Counted from the first letter of the stretch, positions 21,101 through 35,300 are shown. The stretch is DNA of 64,000 nucleotides from Polytrichum commune (GCA_950295325.1 OX485805.1:11782501-11846500), one strand, 5' to 3'. A program made the numbers and translations. The notes: generated from the letters alone by a model not told the origin.

Positions 21101-21375
21101 AAAGCAATGACAGCAGACAGAGATTGCTAAAAACAGCAGAAAAAGGGAATACAGACCAGCACATCAGAGGAGTGTTTGATGCGCAGCATCATAGCAAGAG
21201 CTTGTTGTTTTGTATATACATGCTCCTGTTCTAAAATTGAAGCCTTGCGTTCAGCCATGACCACTCGAAGTGCAGCCTCCTTCGACACTGTCTCTATGAT
21301 TTCCTTGACCGCCTGCCTCAATGCACCTTGCAATCTTGTCTCAACGGCCTCCACATTTTGCTGGAATGAGTTCAT
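18133..21375 (-). CDS. Coiled-coil protein of unknown function, 4 proposed exons
   Basis: Proposed exons on the minus strand: 21375-21157 (start ATG at 21375), 20685-19890, 19607-19126 and 18342-18133 (stop). All junctions are GT-AG and phase-compatible, giving 569 residues. Residues about 1-73 are a strongly helical segment (AVETRLQGALRQAVKEIIE, then VVMAERKASILEQEH). Residues 74-125 continue as coiled coil (DAEKRFLAEKRRVQELDGM, SMEADLKRKGDILDEI). The rest is Ser-rich and disordered with basic patches (SKKRKG, SRKRGV) that could be nuclear signals. I do not recognise the family. If exon 4 is wrong, exon 3 reads on to a stop at 19057. Untranslated exons upstream are likely but were not mapped. 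Confidence 0.65.
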
Positions 21376-24300
21376 CTCTAACTTGGTGCTTCAGTACATC
21401 ACCCTATGGGATTTTTGTGCACCACGTGCGGCCGTGGAGTATTTGTGTGAGAACTATTTACCTCCGAGGCACAAATTAAAAAATCCCAATAATTGCTTAA
21501 TTCTCTAGAATGACCTATTGCGATCCACCATACTATTATTTACATTGCCAATGTTATTGCATTTTTTGGTAGTCTAAATTCTGTTTGACTAAAAAAGGTT
21601 ATTTCAAAACTAGCCACTTGGGCCCATGGTTGGGGCTGCCATTGGTGGACGAAAAATGCCCCAAGGTCAGCTCCTAACCATGTTACCTCAATCAAAATGA
21701 AGAACCATCAACATTAATCTAGTCAGAAACCTATATAACCTCAAGTTATCCCTAATGAATATATAATGATGAACTTACTGTTGTTCTTGCTTAAAAAGTA
21801 AAATTCACTAGTAGGACCTGAGTTGTAGAATTGATAAACAGTTCAAAAGTTATAGTAATTTCCAAAGCTGCAGATGGTACTTTGTTTTGGAAAGAACCTT
21901 GAACCTCCTATACTTCATGAAGCTAGCATCTGGTTTTGGAACTACGTTTCTGCATTTCTAGTGTCTGAAGAGCTTAAAAAAACAGACATTGCCTAGGTTG
22001 TTGATGATGAGACAAACTTGTCAATCCTCCTGATCTCTGTCTGGTGGCTTTCCGCACAGCAAGAGCATTCTCTGAACATGCAAGGGACAGTCAGTACCAG
22101 GCAAATATCAAAGAACCTTCAAACACAGACACCCAAGGTAAAACTCACCACTTGTGAGTACAAAATATTCACCTACCAGACAACACTCACCTGCATGAAG
22201 ATGCATCGCACCTGACCAAACGGACTCATTCTCTGCAATCCCAAAGAAGCTCAGAAGTGGGGTGTGCCCTATGTATGATGTATAGCTGTCCCATTGGATG
22301 TTAACTGCCCATTCACTGCCAACCCGGATAGTCGGGCACATTACACCACCACACCAAAACCACAGCATAACTATGTGCCGCATATTGTAAAGAATTCCAT
22401 GACTGCATGTGATATCAACCATAGGTTCATATAGATGACTACAACGTGAGGAGGACTCACAAAAAAATCAAACATATGGTGGAAAAACTGGAAAATGTCA
22501 ATGATTATGCCCAATAGAATTGCACAAGAATGAGGCAAGAAAAATGGGTGAAGAATTGCAAAGTGGGTTGTCTTCTCATCATCCTAAGAGGTCCATCTCA
22601 TAATCATATGTGCAAGTTTCCCCACAAAAGAATCATACAGAAGAATTGCAACAATGAAAAAGAAATAATATATACTTATAGATTTGAACCAGCTCTCAAA
22701 TCAAATGTGCAAAAAACTTCAGAATTCCCCAGTTAAGGGACCTGAATGTTACATGTGCGGCCTAATACGAATACTGTAGCACAAGCTACTTTGTTGATAT
22801 AGACATGCATCCACTGTGTGCAATATACATGCACAAGTACACATTCCAATAGTTTTCATCCATAAGTATACAAGTCCTGCACAGTGACAACAGGAATGTC
22901 CAGTCCAAGTAGATATGTACACTTACAAGTGATTGACATCAGCATGCCCAGTTCCAACATACTTCGCCTGTAGATGCTCAAGTTGACTGTTGATGTTTAC
23001 TGGCCTGCCATGTGAGAGCACAATTCCATGTGTGGATTAGAAAATCTGGTCCTCTGGATCAGACCGTGCTTGTCTCCTGCTTTACACTAAGGTGAAAGAA
23101 CTCTTAAGGAGAATGCTGGGAGGTAATTCATAGAGTTCAAAGGTGATAAAGAGGAATTAATACCTGCATGATGCTTCACTGACAATTTAGCAGTGGCGAT
23201 TCCTGGAACAAGGAACCAACAAATTCAATGAATTTTGTTCAACACAACACATTCATGTTACAGAATTACACTTGAATTATGCAAGACGCTGTAGAGTGCA
23301 AAAACTAGCGGATGCTAAAACCCTAAACCTGATGGATTGGAGTGACAAATAAGTGTGTGATGATATGATGATGAGTGAGAGCTTCCTCTTGTGATGAATT
23401 TATGCATCGTCAATCCAAAAATACAAGTGACACAAATCGAAGAAGTACTACTCTGACGAACTCAAAAATCGACACAGCATCACCTGCTAATTCTTGCAGG
23501 GATCACGACGAAAAGATAGCATTTGGAGGCAACTACCGATTCTGAAGCAAGTATTTCATAAACTCCAACTTCGGTAGCCAAAACTGGGTGGTAACATGAC
23601 AAATGCACATACTGCTTGGGGACTGTAGTAAGCTTGATAGTACTAGCAGTTTGGCAGAAGAACTGCACCAAACCACAACTATTTGTTTTGCAAAAACAAG
23701 TCTCAAAACCCAGTTGATGAATTTGGACCAGAGTATAAAGGTCATGAGGCCTTAGATTCCGGAATGCCAAGGGCTTCACCGTAACTATCTCTAATTGGAA
23801 CCTACATCAAAGGATTGAGCAGCCCAAATACTCTGGCCCTGTCTGATTGATGGACCTACAGAATTTTTAGTATTCAAATGTACCTCAAATGTACTAGACT
23901 AGCGTGCACATATACACATTCAATCTGAATATGGCCCTGAGGAAAAGAGGTAAAAAGTCTGTTACCTCCCAGTCTCCATCACAACTCTTCACAATCCACA
24001 GCCCCTCCGCACCTAGCGCTGTCCAAGCTTGATTACACTAAAACGACATAGAGTTGCAAAATTCTCTGTACTCTCTCACTCTCTACAACCCCGATCGAAA
24101 GTGTGAGTGGAAGTAACGCAGGACGATGCCCTATTCCAAACACTTACTCCCACCCACAGGCTTAATTAACTAGTACACACGAAACTTATAGCTCGGCCAC
24201 ATGTGAAAATTGTTCAGAGCTCGATTCCAACATGATCCGAGATGCTCACCCTAAACCTTCAGCAAGGAAAGAGTGGAATGAATTTTCCTCTCCTACAACC

Positions 24301-24800
24301 CCATCTGTAGTGTCCCATAAACCATAAGTGCGAAAACACCGCCACTGTGACGACACTCTTTCCGAAGATTCTTGAGTCGCGGATGTGACGATGTGAGGAT
24401 GCGAGGATAGGAGTGAGACAATCGTGCCTGGTTTTGTTTGCTTCGTTTGTCGAATTGCTCGCAACAACTAACCCCACTTCGGTGCATTGTCTGCCGACCT
24501 CGTATGGATGGCGGACGAAAACTTAAGAATTGTTTCATAGGTTAGGTTTCTTTGAGGATTACAGGTTGCAAAACCATAAGCACACCATCATCATCACCAC
24601 CACCACAGCCTGTCGGTTCCTAAAATGCACCCAACCACCAAACCAAAAAAATCGTTGGGCAAAAACGCAGGAACAAACAAGGGCGACGCCCGCCCTCTTC
24701 TTCCTCCTGCTCTCGGGGCACAAAACTCGCCGCTGGGGGACCACACTCTCGAAAAGCATGTTTGGTTTAGGAGTAAATGGGTTTCAAAATTCACCATCTA
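21376..24800 (-). other. Upstream region of the coiled-coil gene, no coding exon recognised
   Basis: About 3.4 kb contain only short unsupported frames. A GC-richer patch at about 24655-24740 ('gggcgacgcccgccctcttc', 'ctcgccgctgggg') is the most promoter-like composition in this part. Untranslated exons may connect it to the ATG at 21375, but I could not verify any. Splice-like sites are frequent and not decisive. Confidence 0.35.
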
Positions 24801-25178
24801 ATTCAAACATTGTATTTAGTGTCAATTGGTATTTTATGTCACCATGGTAACTTTTCTAATGGCACCTCTTATGAATAAGATTATAAATATTGTCATCCCA
24901 ACTTAATTCTCGTTCATCTACTTTTGGTAGATTGTGCATCTTAAGATTTATGTTATACAATATTGTCATGGATGATTGAAAGTTGTATGAAAAATCACCT
25001 AGTTAATGACAATAATTGTAACATTATAAATCTATAATGCCCAAACTATCTTACAAGGAATGACAAGTAATCTTAGGTTTACATTTAATGTTGGTGACAT
25101 TACATGGACAGTTTACAATTAGTGTTGAGCAAGACAAATGGAATTGGTGATACTAGATGCAATATTTAGTGTACCATG
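24801..25178. mobile_element. Diverged copy of the MITE at 52230-52605
   Basis: The order of motifs matches the intact copy: 'gtatttagtgtca', 'tggtattttatgtcacc', 'cttatgaataag', 'gtcatggatgattg', 'caaggaatgacaa', 'agtgttggtgac', 'gtttacaattagtgttgagcaa' and 'attggtgatacta...atatttagtgt'. The outer limits are approximate because the ends are degraded. Confidence 0.75.
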
Positions 25179-25439
25179 TCTCAATGGAAGCATCCCAACT
25201 GATGGAGGGAATAAATAAATAAGCCACCCCCTTGAAGAGATGATTACTCGGCGGATGAGCTAAATGGATGGATGAATATCATGCTCATCACTACGGTTTA
25301 CAGCATGAATACATGGCCCAGGAGACAGCAAACTGTCCAAACGCTCCGATGATTGTCATGGATGATTTTTGATCCTCGTCTATCCTTCCATCCATCCACA
25401 TACACAACGCGCGGATGATTGGACTAACCAATGACACCT

Positions 25440-25745
25440 GGATGGAATACATCCTAAACTCCATAATGTCAACCTCCATAATGTCAACCTCCATAATGTC
25501 ACTCGCTCTATGATATCCCAAAACCATGTGGAATGGATGTTCTTAGTTGAAATCCCGCTCCTTATTGTTACGTTTCTTTCCCTTATATCATGGGTTTTGC
25601 CAACAATGCAAATCATCAAAGAAGTCAACCCACACCCTCGCATTACATCACATGTCTATATGTGGGATGTATGCTTCTTATTCTTCTTCTTCTTTTGCTT
25701 CTTATGCCACTTGTTGAATTGTTGGTGCATGGATATGTCACATTG
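25440..25745 (+). repeat. Dispersed repeat, copy 1 (partner at 39028-39290)
   Basis: A block of about 280 bp starts with three head-to-tail copies of 'ctccataatgtcaac' (25460-25500), then has 'gaa.ggatgttc..agtt', 'ctccttattgt.ac.tttct.tcccttatatca', 'aaagaagtcaacccacaccct' and 'tgccacttgttgaat.gttggtgcatg'. The same order and orientation occur at 39028. Frames through it are not conserved between the copies, so it is probably a non-coding transposable element. Confidence 0.8.
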
Positions 25746-28700
25746 TCCAAGAAAGCCAAGTGGGAGGTTGACATGTGAAGAATCTCTATGTGTTATGATA
25801 TTGTAGATTTCCCATGTGACTAGGATTTCTTCTAAACCCTAAACCCTAAATATTAACCCTAGGCTTCTCCCTCTCACCTATGTTGCACATCTCCCAGCAA
25901 TTCAATCCACCAATGTGGGAAGCTCTTTAAGGAGTTGAATACGTACATAAACTCATTGTGAAGGTCATTGCTTATTAATCTCAAATAAACAAACCTATTA
26001 ATTATGCTACGCCACATCTATTGTCTTATCAATTCCTTGGTATCATGCATCTCATACATTCAAATTTATCAACCATTTTTTTATTGTAAGAATGTGCATT
26101 TATATTTTTAAAATCAAATATAATTGTCAGTAGACTCATATTGGAAAAATATCATTAGACTGCATGGATGTTACGTGTCCTCCAATTATTGACACATATA
26201 CTAAAGTTTAATATGTTTCTATTACAAAGCATCATGCACAGTCGAGAGCCCCTTGAAGCCAGGTTGAAGAAATATGGCAAAAAAATCACATAGAGAAGTG
26301 AGGGTGAGCAACGAGGGACAATGAGAGTGAGTGAGAGTGAGTGGAAAGAAGTTGGGGAGAAGGGACACTATCTCCCTATGACCCTCCCCATACACAGCCG
26401 AGATCCGGCCCATACCCCCAGTGGTAGCCCAATACCCACTAATACCCTTGGGGAGACGGTTAATATCCGAGGGTTTACACCTTCAACCCACTAGTTATTC
26501 GTTAATTCAAAATCAAGACCGGTTGATATCCATAATCCTCCCTTTATAAATTCGACTACCCTATTCTATATATGGTTATTTGCCCATGGCAACCAGTGCA
26601 TTTGTAAAGATCCATGGAATCTCCCCGTTCATCAAACTAAACAACCTCAGTCCTTATCTAACATTTTACTTGTCCAATTTGTTGCAAATCATGATTCCAC
26701 AAATATACATTTTTAAACATATATAATTCGATATGTTCATTTAAATGAACAAATATTATTACATGTTATTTTTTTGATAACACATAGACCCTCAAATTGT
26801 GACTACTTTACATGACACAGTGCATGTAATGTCCTTCAAAATGAAATTGTTATCGTTCAAAACAATTTTGTGTACAACTTTAATCCTACAATCGCACATA
26901 CTATGAATTGATGAACCACTTTGTTTGCTCATTATTGGTGATGCTTCTGATTTAAAGTCTACTACGTATTTATAATACACACCCTCAATCATATCAGTCT
27001 AAAACAGAGACATTGCTCATGGTGTACATTGAGAAACAACAATTGATATTAATGAAATTGCAATTCATTTAAGAATTTCTATTCATGCTCTTAGTTATAA
27101 AGTTCTATCATCTTTGAGCTCAATTTTTTTTAAATAATTTGATTAAAAAACGTTATCAACTAAAATTGATGATGTTGAATGAGATTTTATTGATGGGAAC
27201 ATGGATTTTGAAATTTACCAATCTTTGGTTAAGATCAATTAAACGAAAACACACAAACTTCTTTGAAAATCTTGATGATATTATCGTTGGGGAGGTGACT
27301 ATTAGAATTTTAGGAAACAATGTGATTAAAAAAAGGGTCAATTTCATTCGCTTAGTTTTATAATTTTGTTAGATTTACCATAACATTGGAACTATGTGCC
27401 CTACATGATTACATGTAAAATAAGATGGTGGATAATTCTTTCATTTTAGTAATCAATAGAAAAAAATAAGGTCATAAACATAGGATCCCCCTAAAAGTGT
27501 GTAGTAAGATCACTAAAATAATCATGGGTTTGACTACTTGGATGAAGAGTGTGTAGTTTCTGTCCAAATTTGAATCAAGCGCATTAGTATGAGGGGAAAT
27601 GTCGTGGGATTTTTTTGGGGAAGGAATGTGCTGGTGCTCCTCAATGGCCGTTGGGTTTTGCAATGACGTTGAACATGTGGAACCTCATTGGATGCTTGTC
27701 TATTTCAGCTTGTCTATTTTGTATATTTCTCCTTGTTAACTCATAACCCTTTAACTAGTCTTAAGTGTTATTGTTGTGTTTTGAATGGTACTTTGAACGA
27801 TTTAGGATTGGTGATATTCATTGAAACCAAATGAACGACAATTTGAATGGTGTGGAATGTTTGTTGCTCACATTGTCAGTTTCGCAATCCTATAGTATTT
27901 TGTCTACTATTTGGTATTTGCATGATTTATAAAAAAAACACTGTGCCAAAAATTAGCCTCCTTAAACAATTACAAATAAATACAGGGTGCTAGAAAATAT
28001 GTCAAAGTAGTTTTTAATCTACAAATAGGGAGGGAAAAAATATTGAGAGGTGCATAAATATCCCTCATTAAATACCCCATTATTGCACATGGTTACAAAA
28101 TGTAAGAGGTGTGATTGGCCCGAGCCCTTCCCCTTGGTTGGACTAACATATGAAATCAAACTATGTCCAAGTTTGAACCGTCTCTTTGAGTAATCGTTTT
28201 TTCAAGTTTTACCTTTACAAAGAGTTAGACGAGGAGGTGAATAAGGATGATAATCCTCCAAACCAATGTTATCATGGAGGATGTCAAAAGTTATTCATTG
28301 TTCTTAAAATTGATAAAAAAAATTGTCTAACAAGTGTTTTTGAGATGATTTGTTTAGTGTTTAATATAGACTAACCCCCCTCACCCTATGTCAAACTACT
28401 GCATGTTCAGGTTTGATTAAGCGTGTCTCTACTTAACTTCATTTTCCACATTAGTTTTTAATTGGCAACCAATTACATGATGACAAGCGTCAACATTGCA
28501 TAATTGGACATGCGTATAGGGTATATTTGAAATCGACCTTTGTCCAAGGATGGACCTTTGTCTAACTCAAGTATTACATGTCTAAAGATTTGGATGAAGA
28601 AGTTAATAATGGTAATAATCCTCCAAATCAATGTTATGATGAAGAAAGTCCATTGTTTTAGCACGGATTTCAGAATGTATCATGATTGTTTGAAAATGTA

Positions 28701-29190
28701 AATACCCTTGATGCTCACTGAATTTGAACTCCCACACGCTCACGTTTGATTGAGTGTAGATTCAATTTCCACATCACTTGTTAAAAATGTCCAACCCATC
28801 ACATGGCGACAAGTGTCAAAACCTACATGATTTGACCCGCTCATAGGATAACTTATACATGAAATCAATCTACGTCTCTAACTAGAAAGTTGGATGAGGA
28901 GGTTGATAAAATGGGCGATGATAATCATCATGTGTGGCATCTCATCCAATCTCATGTTGTCATGGTATTGTGATGGAGGTGTCACAAGGGGCTCATCAAA
29001 CAAGCAACGTGTGCGCTCTCTCTTGTGACGCTCCCTTGGTTGTGTGGATAGTGAAGTGCATGGAGTTGGCGAGGGCGTTCCCAACGAAGGAGCGCAGGCA
29101 AGCCTAGCGACCAAGAGCGAGCGAGCGGGCGAGGGAGCAGCTGCGTCCAAAGAACCAGCGCAACCACGGACTCGCCAAAGCGGCTTCAAA
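25746..29190. other. AT-rich, gene-free stretch of about 3.4 kb
   Basis: No gene recognised. Short frames (for example 27139-27363 and 28186-28374) lack motifs. Two copies of a telomere-like heptamer (CTAAACC) occur at 25832-25849. Phrases such as 'gatgaggaggttgataa.a' near 28220 and 28890, and 'catgtgt.gacaagtgtcaa', recur, suggesting old duplicated repeats. Confidence 0.4.
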
Positions 29191-29195
29191 CGGAC

Positions 29196-29256
29196 GGGGA
29201 GAGAGAGAGGGAGAGGGAGAGAGGGAGGGAGAGAGAGACAGAGAGAGAGAGAGAAC
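29196..29256 (+). repeat. GA-rich microsatellite in the 5' region of the RS-tail gene
   Basis: About 60 bases of purine-only GAGA/GGGA repeats, broken by single pyrimidines, lie 130 bases upstream of the start codon at 29388. They are probably in the promoter-proximal or 5' untranslated region. GAGA tracts near plant start sites can bind BPC-type factors, but that is only a possibility here. Confidence 0.85.
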
Positions 29257-29387
29257 CAAACAACACACCATGGCAGCACGCTGTTGGAAAATTAGGGCAA
29301 GGGTCAGCAGGGCCGGGGTTTTGTTAACGTAACGCCCGACCGAGGATGCATCGCCATCGCCAGCAGCTGTGAGGTTTTGGTCTCACC

Positions 29388-32300
29388 ATGGAGCAGCAAC
29401 AGCAGGGGGCCAGCAGTGGCGCCTGGTATGGCGGATCGCCGCAGCAGCCGCAGCCGCAATACAGCGGCCCGCCTCCGCCCTTGCAATGGCCAGGCGCGGA
29501 GTTGCATTACACTCAGAATCCTCAGCAACAGCAGCAACAAATGCAGCACCCGCCGCAACCGCAGCACCATGCTTATTATGCGCAGCAAGGTTATTATGCT
29601 CCTCAGCAGCAGCAGCAGGTTCCGCAAGCGCCAGCTCCCCCTCCTCCCTTCCCGCCTCCGCCCGTTCCACCGCAGCATGGGATGATGTATGGACATCCAG
29701 AGCAGGTGTGCTTAGGTTTTTATCCCCCGCATACAGGTTTAGCGATTTAATGTTGTTTTCACCGGAAATTGGCGATAATGTTCCGGGCAAGGAAGAAGCA
29801 TGATCATCATCATGCCGGGGGTGCCACTAATATTTATGAGTGGAGTTTCTATCACGAGGATTTTTGGGCAGATTTTGGTGACTTCCGTAGGTAGTTATTA
29901 TGAGCAGGGGAAGGACGGACGGATTGGAATGGAGCTCTTTCTTTTTCACCTCTCTCCTCTCTTGCTCGATCCTTTCATACTTAGTTCAGTAATGAACGCA
30001 GGCTGTTATTAGTTCGGTTTTTGATCAAATTAAGACCTAAGCCATAGGAGTGCGGAGAGCCTGTGTATTTGCGAATTGCACTCTCAACGTGACTAGTGCC
30101 ATCAAGATCATTATATGCTCGTGGCTTTTCTTTCCCTTACATTTGTTTGCGGAAGGGTTGAATAGTTTTGGATGCAAAAATCGGGAGGTTCTTGGCAAGA
30201 ACCCTTCAAAAATCTCATTCACGTGGGCAGTTGTCTCTTAGATTGCTACAATCATGATGAGTTGTAGCCCTAATTTCCTGGTTGGAATGCACCAGTCTAT
30301 TTGTTAGGGTTCAGGTCGTAAAATGACACCTCACGACTTAATAAAATAGTAGTGATGAATTATTTTGGCAATGTGTCTAAGCCTATGAATCACAAGGTTT
30401 AATTAAGCGCATAAGCCATCGTAGGTCTGCATCAATACTGGATAATACGAGAAAAAAAATCCTGTATATATGAAGCTCTTTATTGTGTATATGGATGTTG
30501 AACCCTGCACGTGCAGCTAACCCCGTATAGGTGCTATTTGAGAATGGGCATATCCTTCACGTTAGCTGTCATGGTGTTGAAGTAGTTTAGGTTCTGATGA
30601 TATAAGTACATTATAGGGCAAGAAACAAGGGAAGGCTCACAATTGACTGGTTAGTAGCGGCTGGGAACCCTCGTGTAGGCTGGCATTCAAGAAATAATAG
30701 TAGGGCATCTTTGGTCTACTATAGTAATTTAGGGATGTAACTCTTGTGTACAATGGTGTAATCTTGCAGGTTTGGCCTGCAAACAATGGATGGAATCAGC
30801 AACAGTGGTCATCTCCCGGTATGTCAATCATGCCACTGGCTGAGCAGTTACTTTAGAAATTTCCCAGTGTGTAGTGTATGAGTTTCGCATTTTGGGCTTG
30901 GTGTTTGGTCTGTATGCATAGATTGTCCTTTTAGGAGGTTGACAAGAGCATTGATTTCTGTGCAGGAAATCCTACGCCTGGGCTTAACCAAGAGGAGGAT
31001 TGGGCAGCAAAGGCTAGAGCATGGGCTGCTGCAAAAGCAGCTCAAGAAGCTCAGCAACAAGCTCAACAACAAGCCCAGCAACAAGCTCAGCAACAAGCCC
31101 AGCAACAAGCCCAGCAACAAGCCCAGCAACAAGCTCAGCAACAATTCCAGGCACAATCTAATTTAGTGTCAGAGCAACCATTTCCGGACACTCCTCAGCA
31201 ACCACCCCCTCTACCACCACCCCATCAACTAGATCTATCTCAGCAGTTTGCTTATCAACCAGAAACTGGACCATCAGGTTATGGTCATGATGGACCTTCT
31301 ATTTACACCCAGGATGTTTCTCATAAATATGGCCGAGATGCACCAGGGCACTTTCAACAGGAGACTAGTTCACGAATTCTGGAAGAAGAGAGGAACTTCC
31401 CACAGGATGTGTCAACTTCAGGCTCTGGTTTGGCAACAGTTCCAGCCCCTCTACCGCCAAGAAATATTGTACAGCTTGTGCCTTGCAGCTATCCGCAAGA
31501 TGTGGCATCCAATCATGTTCAGGATGGTCCAGCAGCAGGTACTAGTCTCAGTGATATTTGCCATCCTCTGGTTACACTGTTGCTGAGGTCTTCTCATTTG
31601 CATTTGTTGTTAAATCATTGTCTTCTGAGGTTCAGGAGACAAGTCTCTCGTCTGCGAGCTACTGGATATGTGACAGTCTATCATTGCCTTACCACATAAT
31701 TGACAAACAAGGGTTTTTGTGTGTTGAGCAACACAAATTTCATTGCTATGCTCCAGTTAATATATATTTAATTGTGCTCATTGCAATGAATGCTTTGTAT
31801 AATATAATGATTTGTTTTTTTGGTCCGACCCACTGAACATAAGGTGTTATCATTTACTGTGTCCTGATGCTTTGAAGAGAAAGAGGCAGTGAGAAATATA
31901 ACTGCTAGAATAATTCTAAGAAAACAGCAATTGCATTATTACCTTATCTACTGTTAAGCAACAAGATGAATAGACCAATTGTCACAGGAGTCTGTTCTGT
32001 GGGTCACTGCACCTTCAATGGTGGGGAATTGTTGTATATGCTGTAATTAGAAATATAGTGATGGCATGTCGTGATAGTCTTAAGCGTGATCAGGACTCAC
32101 TGGACTTGCATCCATTGCTATGTTCTGGATCTCACCATATAGCTCCATTGTACTGAGGAGCAACTTTTAATGTTTTGAATCTGGAATAGATTTAAATGTA
32201 ACAGTTCCACCAGGTATGGAACAGCAGGATCTGCCTCAGCTACCTCCACTTCCTCCAGCTCCAGCTCCTGCAGCTCCTAGTTCCCTTGGACATATGTCCC

Positions 32301-35300
32301 ATCAACAGCCACCACAACCTGGTCCACAGATGTCACCGCATCAACAAACAGCTCATTTGCAACCATCATTACCACCACCTCAATTTTCATTTGGAGAATC
32401 TGCACAACCTCCTCCCTATGACTTTCACCAACATCCCCCTTATGAATATCATCAGCAGCAGCAGCAGCCACACTCTCAAGATTTTCAACAGCAGCAGCAG
32501 ACGCAGTTCAACATGGTGGGAGGGTTACCGGATTCTGGTGGCTATGGTGGTTTGCCACCTCCACAGGGTTGGCCCCCACAAGGGCCCTTTACTCCTTCCA
32601 ATATTGGGCCTGGGCTAGATGGTGGCCCTGGTTTAGGGCATCAGGTACAACCTTACCCCTTGAATTTTTTGATTACAAATGAACATTTCTTGATTGTCTT
32701 GATTGTGCATCAGTTTCTCTGCTTCAATGTGTCTTGGGTTTATGCTCCCTGCCACTTCTATGTTGTGTGTCATGTATTCGCTTTTGATCCATATATCAAG
32801 GCCTGGTTTTTGTTTCAACTTGTTTATAGTCAGTGTAAGTGTAAGGGTGGCTGGCTGGCTGTAAGGAGCTTTGTCAATATTGTAATTTTAGAAGGTTCTT
32901 TCATTGTAGCATAGTGTAAGTTTTTAAGATCCATGCATCAGGTCTATAAAGCTGAATGAGCTTCACTTTAATATACAATATTTGATAATACAAAACAGCT
33001 AACTTGTAAGAGAGTTGAAATTTGAGAGGGCTTTCTGTTGTAGAATCTTTCTAAGTTGAGGGGTTGGATAACTGAGTCAGAGTTTCTGTACTGTCTTGCA
33101 GTTTGAGTACGACTTTGAGCATATGCACCCTAACCATCATCAACATCCCCAGCATCTTCAAGGACATAACATGTTTGCACGGCCGCCTCATGGACCAGGG
33201 TTTCGACCAGGTGGGCCTCCTCTGGGACATTTTGGGTTTGGTGGAAGCCCAACTGTGGCACCTGGTCCTGGTGCAGGGATGGATTTTTCTGTGTTTATGG
33301 ATAATGGTCATGGACATATGACTGGGCTGGAACGGCCTAAGAAGGTACGATGCTCCTTATCTTTGTGTCACTCTCAAGTCAAAACCAGAATATGCGGTAT
33401 GGTATTTTATTTTATATCCTGCAGTTGGTTTGTTCCTGGACAGACTCTTGATATTTTAAAATTGTTTGTTTGAAGGCATCTGTTCCAAACTGGCTCAAGG
33501 AGGAGCTACTGAAAAAGAAATCTACTGTTGCTGGGGGTGGTCAAGTATCTACAGTTGAAGATGACATTCGTGCAAATGGTGATGATCTTGGAGCTTCTGT
33601 GCACAATAAGCTTGAGTTTTCAGAAAGGTCAAGGAGTGATTTGTCCAGGCAGAGTGACACTGAAGACGAGGACGAGGAGGTGAGTTTCGTGAACCTTTTG
33701 CGTTGGTTTGGAGTGCTACCATTGCCTGGCAGATTGCAAGAATGGAAATCACCTTTAGATGTCAAGATGTAGATTGGATGTGTCGAGGGATTTTCTTCAT
33801 TTTTCACACAGATTGTAGTGACGTTCTCTTGATAACAAATTTCTTCTTCAATATTTAGAAGGGCTGGAGGATGTGTGCTTGTATAATGTAATCTCCAACT
33901 CTGCATTGCATTGTGCCGCTTCTATCAGCCAATCCAACTGCATTTGCAACAACCAATTGTGATTTACTGGTTATGATGTAGGAGGATATGGAGGCAATGA
34001 GGACTGCAGCTATGAATCAAGAAATCAAACGAGTTCTTACAGAAGTTTTACTGAAGGTACCAGTTGTTGTCTGTTTTTCAGGATTGGAGAGTTCAGGATT
34101 TGTACTAAGTGTGCACGTTGCTTTGAATGTGAAGATGTGAAAGACATGGTGAGGGATGCTTTTGATTTGTCTTCAATGACTCAAATTTTTTGAGGTGCAC
34201 TTTAGCTGCTCTGGTGCATGGGTTGTGCAGGTGACAGATGACCTGTTCGATGAAATTGCACAAGAAGTTATGGATGAAGATGAGCAACGCTTACTGGAAG
34301 GTTTGGTTTCATTTCTCTTACTGCTTTGAAGCTTTGTGAGTTGTCTTCCTTGAATAGCTTTGATTTTGTAATTCTTTACATAGTGTGATAATTGAGGGCT
34401 TCCAGTCCTTAAGATCTCTCTGACAAGGCTCCAAATCAGGAGTACGTTATGGTGAGGAGCTCAGTTTGATTTTGCAATATTGCTGCAGAGCCAGGCAAGA
34501 AAATTGTAGTTCATGAAGATGTCATTGGAGCATATCCTAGAACATCACTTCCTGCTGCTACTGCCCCAGCACCTGTGAGGGTCCTGGTTGCTCCTGTTGC
34601 AAAATTAAGCAAGGTTGGTAGCGATGATGACAGTGAAAGCTTGAGCTCAGGGGTACCTGCTGGTAATCTTCTTGGACTTGCAAGCTATGCATCTGATGAG
34701 GAGGATGGTGGCCGTAGCCGGCAATTAACTGAGACTGAGCAAGTGGATGGTGGAAATTCTGACACTGAAGCTTCAGGGTTTGAGAATGTTGGTGCCGACA
34801 AGGCCAAGAAAGACCCAAGGGTGAAGGATGCAGAAGTTGAAGTAGGACTTGTCAAAGAGATAAAGGGGAAGAAACGATTAAGTGAGGAAATTTTCAATCC
34901 TAATCATCATTCAAGAAGTCCCAGACGTGCTCGACATACAGAGATTGGTTCTGGTTATGAATCAGGTCAAAAGGATGCCACAGCTTCAATGAATTCAGAT
35001 GGTACCGACAGTCAAATGAAAAGTGGAGTCACAGACTCACAAGATTTTAGGTCAGAGAAGTTGGTAGAAGATAGGATGCTGGAGACAGCAGAAGAAAACA
35101 AGCACAATCAGAGAGTTCCTCCAAATAAGACTGGTTCTTCAGATCGCAGGAGGTCGGATACTAGGCATGAACACCAAAGCAAAGGTAGAAGTAGTGAAGA
35201 GGTGCCTCATTCCAGGCGTCTCCAGAAAGAGGATGTAATTTCCAATAAAGATGAGCATGAAGAGGAGCTGAGAAGTGCTCATGAGAACCATGTTGTCTCC

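Noticed and set aside
25832-25860. CTAAACC repeats resembling plant telomere sequence
   Set aside because: Only two perfect heptamers, with no wider array; common by chance and not evidence of a chromosome end or fusion.
27139-27363. Overlapping plus and minus frames in AT-rich DNA
   Set aside because: Lys/Ile/Leu-rich composition simply reflects base composition, and no family motif is present.
29304-29790. Long open frames on the minus strand and in other plus frames over the first exon of the RS-tail gene
   Set aside because: They are by-products of GC-rich CAG/CCG repeats. Only the frame starting at 29388 joins in phase with downstream exons.
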